From the NCBI GenBank assembly GCA_937907975.1, contig CALEQS010000208.1:1-7266 (forward strand): a DNA stretch of 7,266 nucleotides, written 5' to 3'. A program made the translations under genes and the position numbers. Position 1 is the first letter of the stretch. Every line of letters begins with the position of its first letter. This document shows positions 1 through 5,351 of the stretch, piece after piece. The stretch comes from an uncultured Clostridia bacterium. Lineage in GTDB: Bacteria > Bacillota > Clostridia > Oscillospirales > Oscillospiraceae. The notes beneath the pieces are model-generated. The model was given only the letters and a program-made list of their open reading frames with translations. It made no database searches and was not told the origin of the DNA.

Positions 1-669
1 AAGGCCGTTCTGGAGATCAAGGAGCGCTTTCCCGGCACCCCCGTCCCCGTCATCCCCATGGGCATCCCCGCCGCTGAGATCGCTCTGCGCGAGGCTCTGG
101 CCATGGGCTGCGACGAGGCCGTGCTGCTGACCGACCGCAAGCTGGGCGGCGCTGACACCTGGGCCACCTCCTCCGCCATCGCCGGTGCCGTCAAGAAGCT
201 GGGCGCTGACCTGGTCATCTGCGGCCGTCAGGCCATCGACGGCGACACCGCTCAGGTCGGCGTGCAGATCGCCATTCACCTGGATCTGCCTGTCACCACC
301 TATGTGGAGAAGCTGGTGGACGTGAATGAGACCTCCATCACCGTGCAGCGGCAGTATGAGGACCGTTATCAGACCGTCCGCATGAACTACCCCTGCCTGA
401 TCACCGCCATCGGCGATCTGAACCAGCCCCGCTATATGTCCGTCGGCGGCTGCTTCGACGCCTATCAGAAGGAGATCAAGATCATGACCTATGCCGACAT
501 CGCCGATGTGGTCGATGAGAGCAATGTGGGTCTGGCCGGTTCTCCCACCTATGTCGCCACCTCCACCACCAAGGAAGCCAAGGGCGCCGGCGAGATTCTG
601 AAGGACCTCTCCGCTGACGAGGCCGTTGCCGCCATCGTGGAGAAGCTGGCCAGCAAGCACATCATTTGA
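1..669 (+). CDS. etfB: Electron transfer flavoprotein beta subunit (EtfB), 5'-truncated by the window edge
   Basis: The frame is open from base 1 and ends at TGA 667-669, giving 222 visible residues. The family is usually about 260 residues, so roughly 40 N-terminal residues lie upstream; the internal ATG at 58 is not the start. Visible residues 75-87 read GRQAIDGDTAQVG. This is the nucleotide-binding segment in the form I associate with clostridial, electron-bifurcating ETFs, where non-bifurcating ETFs carry a different D/N-rich version. Residues 141-145 (NQPRY) belong to the recognition loop that docks on the partner dehydrogenase. The C-terminus (SADEAVAAIVEKL) is typical. With EtfA it forms the cytoplasmic flavoprotein that exchanges electrons with acyl-CoA dehydrogenases; in clostridia the Bcd-EtfAB complex couples NADH oxidation to crotonyl-CoA and ferredoxin reduction. 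etfA follows after 18 bp. Family assignment is firm; bifurcation is inferred from sequence type only. Confidence 0.95.
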   Translation, partial: KAVLEIKERFPGTPVPVIPMGIPAAEIALREALAMGCDEAVLLTDRKLGGADTWATSSAIAGAVKKLGADLVICGRQAIDGDTAQVGVQIAIHLDLPVTTYVEKLVDVNETSITVQRQYEDRYQTVRMNYPCLITAIGDLNQPRYMSVGGCFDAYQKEIKIMTYADIADVVDESNVGLAGSPTYVATSTTKEAKGAGEILKDLSADEAVAAIVEKLASKHII

Positions 670-687
670 TGGAGGTAGTGTAAAATC

Positions 688-1839
688 ATGAATAAGAACG
701 TTTTCGTTTTCTGCGAGCAGCGTGACGGCGAGATCCAGAAGGTTGCTTTTGAACTGGTGGGCAAGGCCCGTGAGCTGGCCGACGCCCTCGGCCAGGAGGT
801 CGTCGCTGTTCTGGCCGGCTCCAACATTGAGGGCAAGGCCGCTTCCCTGATCGCCCACGGCGCTGACAAGGTCATCGTCGCCGACGATCCCATGCTGGCT
901 GAGTACTCCACCAAGCCCTACACCGAGGTCATGCAGAAGGTCATCGCCGACTACGCCCCCGAGGTCGTGCTGTTCGGAGCTTCCTCCATCGGCCGCGATC
1001 TGGCTCCTTCCGTCTCCGCCACCGTGCACACCGGCCTGACTGCCGACTGCACCCATCTGGCCATCGGCGACGTGGACAAGACCGTCACCAACGCCGCTGA
1101 CAAGGCCAAGGTCGAGGCCAAGATCGCCGAGCTGGGCCAGGACGTCACTGTTGAGGACAACAGCAAGTCCATCACCAACCCCAAGACCGGCGCCGTGGTC
1201 AACGTAATCAACGTCAAGTACATCTATCACAAGCAGCTGCGCATGACCCGTCCCGCTTTCGGTGGCAACATCATCGCCACCATCGCCTGCCTGCAGCATC
1301 GTCCCCAGATGGCTACCGTCCGCCCCGGCGTGATGCAGGCCCTGGCCGCTGACGAAAGCCGCAAGGGCGAGGTCATCAAGCTGGACATCAAGCCCACCAA
1401 CAATGTTGAGGTTCTGGAGACCGTCAAGTCCGCCAAGACCTCCAGGGACATCACCGAGGCCAAGATCCTGGTCTCCGCCGGCCGCGGCATCGGCTCCGCC
1501 GAGAAGGTCGCCATGGTTCAGGATCTGGCTGACGCTCTGGGCGGCGACATTGCCTGCTCCCGTGCCGTCATCGACGCCGGCTGGATGGATAAGGACCGTC
1601 AGGTCGGCCAGACCGGCAAGACCGTCCGTCCCGAGCTGTACGTCGCCTGCGGCATCTCCGGTGCCATCCAGCACGTCGCCGGTATGGAGGGCAGTGATTA
1701 CATCATCGCCATCAACAAGGAAGAGACTGCTCCCATCTTCGATATTGCCGATCTGGGCATCATCGGCGATGTGAACGCCATCCTCCCCAAGCTGACCGAG
1801 GCCATCAAGAAGTACAAGGCCGAGCAGGCTGGCAAATAA
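688..1839 (+). CDS. etfA: Electron transfer flavoprotein alpha subunit (EtfA)
   Basis: A complete 383-residue protein starts at ATG 688, preceded by GGAGG at 671-675 with a rather long 12-nt spacer. Residues 1-115 match the N-terminal ETF fold, and 116-124 (GLTADCTHL) with 186-194 (MTRPAFGGN) are conserved domain I blocks. The C-terminal FAD domain carries GRGIG at 265-269, SRAVIDAGW at 291-299, QVGQTGKTV at 305-313, GISGAIQHVAGM at 322-333 and AINKE at 341-345, all FAD-contact motifs of the family. EtfA holds the FAD that shuttles between EtfB and the dehydrogenase. Residues about 125-184 form an insertion absent from compact ETF alpha chains, which explains the length (many family members are about 320-340). 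Arginine codons are CGT 7, CGC 5, AGG 1 and CGG 0, unlike the CGG-rich downstream genes, which suggests high expression. It is almost certainly co-transcribed with etfB. Confidence 0.97.
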   Translation: MNKNVFVFCEQRDGEIQKVAFELVGKARELADALGQEVVAVLAGSNIEGKAASLIAHGADKVIVADDPMLAEYSTKPYTEVMQKVIADYAPEVVLFGASSIGRDLAPSVSATVHTGLTADCTHLAIGDVDKTVTNAADKAKVEAKIAELGQDVTVEDNSKSITNPKTGAVVNVINVKYIYHKQLRMTRPAFGGNIIATIACLQHRPQMATVRPGVMQALAADESRKGEVIKLDIKPTNNVEVLETVKSAKTSRDITEAKILVSAGRGIGSAEKVAMVQDLADALGGDIACSRAVIDAGWMDKDRQVGQTGKTVRPELYVACGISGAIQHVAGMEGSDYIIAINKEETAPIFDIADLGIIGDVNAILPKLTEAIKKYKAEQAGK

Positions 1840-1860
1840 CCTGTAAAATTGCAAATCAAA

Positions 1861-1888
1861 ATGGCCGTACCCAAATGGGTGCGGCCAT
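1861..1888 (-). terminator. Hairpin, likely intrinsic terminator of the pepT-mnmA unit
   Basis: Arms 1861-1872 and 1877-1888 pair over 12 bp with one G-U wobble and an AAAT loop (ATTT on the - strand). On the - strand the stem is followed by a T-rich stretch (TTTGATTTGCAATTTT), as expected for an intrinsic terminator of leftward transcription from mnmA. On the + strand no T tract follows, so it is unlikely to end etfA transcripts alone. Its last 3 bases (1886-1888) are shared with the neighbouring 25-bp inverted repeat. Confidence 0.6.
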
Positions 1889-1939
1889 CAGCCTGTCGAA
1901 AAAGCCCAGCTTCAGCTGGGCTTTTTCGACAGGCTGATG
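1886..1939. terminator. Perfect 25-bp inverted repeat with a bidirectional terminator core
   Basis: Arms 1886-1910 and 1915-1939 are exact reverse complements, with a TTCA loop at 1911-1914. The inner part reads AAAAAGCCCAGC, loop, GCTGGGCTTTTT. This is a GC stem flanked by A5 and T5, so it can act as an intrinsic terminator in either direction between the convergent etfA and mnmA. The pairing continues 13 bp beyond the T run, which is more than termination needs. That leaves open whether it is a copy of a dispersed palindromic repeat or also an mRNA 3'-end stabiliser. Confidence 0.75.
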
Positions 1940-1960
1940 CGCGCCGCAAATGCGGCGCGC
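1939..1960. repeat. GC-only inverted repeat adjoining the terminator hairpin
   Basis: Arms 1939-1947 (GCGCGCCGC) and 1952-1960 (GCGGCGCGC) are perfectly complementary over 9 bp around an AAAT loop, the same loop as the hairpin at 1861-1888. The first base is shared with the preceding 25-bp repeat. On the + strand it is followed by GTGCCCTTTTCTC, so it could back up termination of etfA, but the T tract is weak. It lies only 14 bp from the mnmA stop codon. Confidence 0.5.
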
Positions 1961-1974
1961 GTGCCCTTTTCTCT

Positions 1975-3060
1975 TCACTTTTTCTCCGGCGGGCAGATCG
2001 TTCCGCCGCCGATGACGGTGTCACCGTCGTAGAGCACCACGGCCTGTCCCGGGGCAATGGCCCGCTGGGGCTGGTCGAACCACACGGCAATCGTGTCCTC
2101 GCCGGTCTGCTCCACGGTGGCTGGGGCCTCATAGCGGCTGTGGCGGATCTTGGCCGTGCACCGGATGGGGGCCGGGATGCCGTCACAGGCGATGAGGTTC
2201 AGGTCATTGGCCGTCAGGCTGGAGGAAAACAGATCCTCATTCTCGCCGATATAGACCATATTTTTTCCCACATCCTTGCCGGTCACATAGACCCGGTGCC
2301 CCATGGCCAGCTCCAGGCCCTTGCGCTGGCCGATGGTGTAGTGGGTATGGCCCTTATGGGTGCCCAGCACCTCTCCGGCGGCGTTCACATATTGACCCGG
2401 CTCGCTTTTCTGGCCGGTGTAGCGGTCGAGAAACGCGCCGTAATCTCCGTCAGGCACAAAGCAGATGTCCTGGCTGTCCCGCTTGCGGGCGTTGACAAAG
2501 CCCTGCTCCTCGGCGATCTCACGCACCTGGGGCTTGGTGAGGTCCCCCAGCGGGAGCAGAAAGTGCTCCAGCCACGGCTGGGTCAGGTGGTAGAGGAAGT
2601 AGCTCTGGTCCTTTTCCGGGTCCAGCCCCTTTTTGAGCAGCCAGCGCTCTCCGTCCCATGCCCGGCGGGCATAGTGGCCGGTGGCGGCGTACCAGATGCC
2701 CAGCTCCCGGGCCCGGCGGAGCATCCGCTCAAACTTCATATAGCGGTTGCAGTCAATGCAGGGGTTGGGCGTCAGGCCGCAGGCGTAGCACTGGGCAAAG
2801 TGATCCATGACTTTGTGCTGAAATTCCTCGCTGAAGTTGAACACATAGTGGGGAATGCCCAGCCGGTAGGCCACTCTCCGGGCGTCCTCCACATCGCTGA
2901 GGGAACAGCAGGTGGACTCCAGCTCCTCCCCCACCGCCTCGTTGTCAAAGAGCTTCATGGTGGCCCCGGTCACAGCAAAGCCCTGCTGCTGGAGCAGATA
3001 GGCGGCCACGCTGCTGTCCACGCCGCCGCTCATGCCCACCAGAACGGAATTGTCACTCAT
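1975..3060 (-). CDS. mnmA: tRNA-specific 2-thiouridylase MnmA (TrmU)
   Basis: MnmA installs the 2-thio group on wobble U34 of tRNA-Lys, -Glu and -Gln, using ATP and sulfur relayed from a cysteine desulfurase. The protein has 361 residues, the normal family length. The ATP-binding PP-loop SGGVDS is at 11-16. The two catalytic cysteines are Cys101 in PNPC-IDCN (98-105) and Cys200 in RDSQDIC (194-200), matching the E. coli pair near 102 and 199. Other family blocks are TGHYAR (127-132), KDQSYFLYHL (150-159) and YTIGQRKGL (241-249). The start is ATG 3060-3058, because the family N-terminus (MSDNSVLVGMSGG) begins there. A longer frame from 3135 adds 25 Trp-rich residues that merely read pepT sequence in another frame. 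The first 8 bases overlap the end of pepT, implying translational coupling. Identification is secure. Confidence 0.97.
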   Translation of the reverse strand: MSDNSVLVGMSGGVDSSVAAYLLQQQGFAVTGATMKLFDNEAVGEELESTCCSLSDVEDARRVAYRLGIPHYVFNFSEEFQHKVMDHFAQCYACGLTPNPCIDCNRYMKFERMLRRARELGIWYAATGHYARRAWDGERWLLKKGLDPEKDQSYFLYHLTQPWLEHFLLPLGDLTKPQVREIAEEQGFVNARKRDSQDICFVPDGDYGAFLDRYTGQKSEPGQYVNAAGEVLGTHKGHTHYTIGQRKGLELAMGHRVYVTGKDVGKNMVYIGENEDLFSSSLTANDLNLIACDGIPAPIRCTAKIRHSRYEAPATVEQTGEDTIAVWFDQPQRAIAPGQAVVLYDGDTVIGGGTICPPEKK

Positions 3061-4270
3061 GGGCAGCCACCAGCTCCACCAGCACCTCCACCATTTTTTC
3101 CATGTCCTCCACGCAGGCGAACTCATAGATGCCATGGAAGTTCTCGCCGCCGGTGGACAGGTTGGGGCAGGGCAGCCCCTCCCAGCTCAGCCGCGCGCCG
3201 TCGGTGCCGCCCCGGATGGGCACGGTCCTGGGCTCCACGCCCTTGGCCCGGAAGGCAGAGAGCGCCCGGTCAATGAGGTGCATATGGGGTTCGATCTTCT
3301 CGCGCATATTGTAGTAGCTGTCCTTGAGCACCAGCTCAAAGGTGCCCGCGCCGTACACGCCGTTCAGGTAGTCAGTCAGATTGCGCAGAAACTCCTTGCG
3401 GCTCTCGAACTTCGCCCGGTCATGGTCGCGGATAATGAGGTTCACATAGGCATTCTCCTCCACGGCCTGGCAGTAGTTGACGTGGTAGAAGCCCTCGTAG
3501 CCCTCGGTGTGGGCGGGAGTCTCCGCCGGGGGCAGAAGGGAGATGAACTCAGCGGCCAGCAGGACGGCATTTTTCATAATATTCTTGGCACTGCCCGGGT
3601 GGATGTTGCGGCCGTGGATCTTTACCCCCGCGTTGGCGGCATTGAAGTTCTCGTACTCCACCTCACCCAGAGTGCCGCCGTCCACGGTGAAGGCGTAGTC
3701 GGCGTGGAAGCGGGGGTGATCAAAGTGATCTGCACCGCTGCCGATCTCCTCGTCGGGGGTAAAGGCAATGGAGATGGGGCCGTGTGGGATCTCCGGGTGG
3801 GCGATGAGCTGCTCCACCGCGGTCATGATCTCCGCCACACCGGCCTTGTCATCCGCACCCAGCAGGGTGGTGCCGTCGGTGACGATGAGCGTCTTGCCCG
3901 TGTAGCGCGCCAGAATGGGGAAGTCGGCCTCCCGCATGACGATGTGCTCCATCTCGTTGAGGACGATGTCACCGCCGGCATAGGCGATCCGGCGGGGCTT
4001 CACATTTTCGCCGGAGGCGTCGGGGGAGGTGTCCATGTGAGCGATCAGGCCATAGGTCTTATCATTCTCATGGCCCGGCGTGGCACTCAGATGGCCATAG
4101 ACCCGGCCGAATTCGTCCACCACGGCGTCGGAAATGCCCATCCCCTTCAGTTCCTCACACAGGGTGCGGGCCAGCACCAGCTGGTTCGGGGTGCTTGGAA
4201 CGGACTCAGAACGCTCATCGGAGGCCGTGGAAAAAGAGACATAATGCAGAAAACGGTCGATTACATTCAT
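3053..4270 (-). CDS. pepT: Peptidase T (tripeptide aminopeptidase), M20B family
   Basis: PepT is a cytoplasmic dinuclear-zinc exopeptidase that removes the N-terminal residue from tripeptides. The 405-residue length is typical. Metal ligands and catalytic residues are all in place: His78 and Asp80 in LIAHMDTSP (75-83), Asp140 in LGADDKAG (137-144), Glu174 and Glu175 in TPDEEIGSG (171-179), Asp197 in TVDGG (195-199), and His379 in GGENFHG (374-380). These positions agree closely with E. coli PepT. HPGSAKN (224-230) and RGGTDGARLSWEGLP (353-367) are further family blocks. The start ATG 4270-4268 has AGAAGG (4283-4278) 7 nt upstream. It is the first gene of a - strand unit, with mnmA overlapping its stop codon. 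The pairing with mnmA looks organisational; no functional link is evident. Confidence 0.97.
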   Translation of the reverse strand: MNVIDRFLHYVSFSTASDERSESVPSTPNQLVLARTLCEELKGMGISDAVVDEFGRVYGHLSATPGHENDKTYGLIAHMDTSPDASGENVKPRRIAYAGGDIVLNEMEHIVMREADFPILARYTGKTLIVTDGTTLLGADDKAGVAEIMTAVEQLIAHPEIPHGPISIAFTPDEEIGSGADHFDHPRFHADYAFTVDGGTLGEVEYENFNAANAGVKIHGRNIHPGSAKNIMKNAVLLAAEFISLLPPAETPAHTEGYEGFYHVNYCQAVEENAYVNLIIRDHDRAKFESRKEFLRNLTDYLNGVYGAGTFELVLKDSYYNMREKIEPHMHLIDRALSAFRAKGVEPRTVPIRGGTDGARLSWEGLPCPNLSTGGENFHGIYEFACVEDMEKMVEVLVELVAAHE

Positions 4271-4295
4271 TTTAAAACCTTCTTTATAAAAGTAG

Positions 4296-4324
4296 TTGAC
4301 GCATCGCGCGGAAACGGGTAAACT
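4296..4324 (+). promoter_or_regulatory. Sigma-70/sigma-A type promoter for the hydrolase-fbp unit
   Basis: The -35 box is TTGACG (4296-4301), 5 of 6 to consensus. After an optimal 17-bp spacer comes the -10 box TAAACT (4319-4324), 4 of 6 to consensus. A start near 4331 would leave a leader of about 40 nt before the hydrolase ATG. This is the only close -35/-10 pair I found in the 101-bp divergent region. It is a prediction from sequence only. Confidence 0.6.
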
Positions 4325-4327
4325 GTA

Positions 4328-4351
4328 GGTAAATTATATAAATATTTTACC
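4328..4351. promoter_or_regulatory. AT-rich imperfect palindrome, candidate operator
   Basis: GGTAAA at 4328-4333 is inverted as TTTACC at 4346-4351 around a 12-bp AT-only centre; 20 of 24 positions are palindromic. A further direct copy of GGTAAA lies at 4317-4322, overlapping the + strand -10. The palindrome covers the predicted + strand start site and the - strand -10 element, where a repressor could block both directions. No known operator was recognised, and an AT-rich promoter region can produce such symmetry by chance. Confidence 0.35.
4333..4338 (-). promoter_or_regulatory. Candidate -10 element for pepT-mnmA
   Basis: On the - strand, 4338-4333 reads TATAAT, a perfect -10 box. At the expected distance the -35 region (around 4356-4361) reads CTCCTT, a poor match that coincides with the hydrolase ribosome binding site on the other strand. 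No extended -10 TG is present. The implied start near 4326 leaves about 55 nt of leader to the pepT ATG. Use of this element may require an activator, or the real promoter may differ. Confidence 0.4.
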
Positions 4352-4371
4352 ACAAAAGGAGCGATTTTTCC

Positions 4372-5307
4372 ATGTCTGTCAATCAGGAATTTCGTTTCCC
4401 CTCTGCAGACGGCACCACGACCCTCTACGGCCGCACCTGGGCCCCGGAAAACGGCGCACCAAAAGCGGTCCTCCAGCTGGTGCACGGCATCGCCGAGCAC
4501 ATCGGCCGCTATGACCGCTTTGCCCGCTTTATGGCCGACCACGGCTATCTGGTCTGCGCCGAGGACCACCTGGGCCACGGCAATACCCCCGAGGACGCCG
4601 AGGATCTGGGCTACACCACCGACAAGGACGGCTGGGTCAAGATGACCGACAACGTCCGTGCCCTGCATGAGCGCATCGCGCCCCAGTATCCCGGTATCCC
4701 CTATTTCATTCTCGGCCACTCTATGGGCAGCTTTCTGACCCGCAGCTATCTGATCCGCTACCCCGGCACCGTGGATGCCTGCGCCCTGCTGGGCACCGGC
4801 CAGCAGCCGGAGTCCGTGCTGAAGGCGGGGCTGGCCGCCTGCCGCCTGGAGCAGCTGCGTCTGGGCAGGCGGGGGCGCAGCAAGCTGCTGCAAAACCTGT
4901 GCTTCGGTGCCTACAACAGCCAGTTCAAGCCCAACCGCACCGAATCGGACTGGGTGTGCTCCGTGGACGAGGTGGTGGACGCCTACATTGCCGACCCCTT
5001 CTGCCAGGTCATGCCCACTGTCACCATGATGCGGGATATGCTCACCGGCATCCGCTTCAACCAGCAGCCGGAAAATCTGGCCAAGATGGACAAGACCACC
5101 CCGGTCTTTTTCCTCTCCGGCGATCAGGACCCGGTGGGCAGCAACGGCAAGGGCGTGCGCGCAGCCTACCAGTCCTTTCTGGACGCGGGGTGCGGCCATG
5201 TGCGCCTGAAGCTCTACCCCGGTGGACGCCACGAAATGCTGAACGAGCGCAACTGGCAGGACGTCTATGACGAGCTGCTCAGCTGGTTTGACCAACAGAT
5301 CAAGTAA
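4372..5307 (+). CDS. Alpha/beta hydrolase, lysophospholipase/monoacylglycerol lipase-like
   Basis: The protein has 311 residues, normal for the Hydrolase_4 (serine aminopeptidase S33 / COG2267) group. The start ATG 4372 has AAGGAG at 4356-4361 with a 10-nt spacer. VHGIAEHIGRY (37-47) is the oxyanion-hole segment typical of monoacylglycerol lipases. The nucleophile elbow GHSMGS (115-120) gives Ser117. The acid residue is probably Asp253 in SGDQDPVG (249-256), and the base is His287 in GGRHEML (284-290), so the triad is complete. Residues about 140-230 form a cap region that sets substrate preference. There is no signal peptide or membrane segment, so it should be cytoplasmic. It likely cleaves carboxylic esters such as monoacylglycerols or lysophospholipids, but the true substrate cannot be read from sequence. 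It leads a + strand unit with fbp, 44 bp downstream. Confidence 0.88.
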   Translation: MSVNQEFRFPSADGTTTLYGRTWAPENGAPKAVLQLVHGIAEHIGRYDRFARFMADHGYLVCAEDHLGHGNTPEDAEDLGYTTDKDGWVKMTDNVRALHERIAPQYPGIPYFILGHSMGSFLTRSYLIRYPGTVDACALLGTGQQPESVLKAGLAACRLEQLRLGRRGRSKLLQNLCFGAYNSQFKPNRTESDWVCSVDEVVDAYIADPFCQVMPTVTMMRDMLTGIRFNQQPENLAKMDKTTPVFFLSGDQDPVGSNGKGVRAAYQSFLDAGCGHVRLKLYPGGRHEMLNERNWQDVYDELLSWFDQQIK

Positions 5308-5351
5308 CCTACGGGCCGCGTGCGCGGCACAGAGAAGAGGAATTACATCCA

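Noticed and set aside
1403..1774. A Pro/Ser/Arg-rich + strand open frame inside etfA
   Set aside because: It lies wholly within the conserved FAD domain of EtfA in another frame and is low-complexity, so it is not a gene.
1840..1974. Possible small peptide read through the palindrome (frames on both strands give similar Cys-Arg-Lys-Ser-Pro peptides)
   Set aside because: The similar peptides on the two strands simply follow from the perfect inverted repeat. There is no ribosome binding site and no independent coding signal.
1849..3276. A 475-codon + strand open frame antisense to mnmA
   Set aside because: It starts in the terminator hairpins and runs opposite a fully conserved MnmA. The translation is low-complexity (Pro/Arg/Ala-rich at the end) and resembles no family. 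It is a by-product of GC-rich third positions.
3032..4321. A 429-codon + strand open frame antisense to pepT
   Set aside because: It mirrors pepT, whose catalytic residues are all intact. The antisense translation is a Val/Gly/His-rich shadow without motifs or a convincing ribosome binding site.
5315..5328. Small GC hairpin (GCCGCG / CGCGGC) between the hydrolase and fbp
   Set aside because: The stem is only 5-6 bp with a 2-4 nt loop and has no T tract, so it does not qualify as a terminator. It may be incidental in GC-rich DNA.
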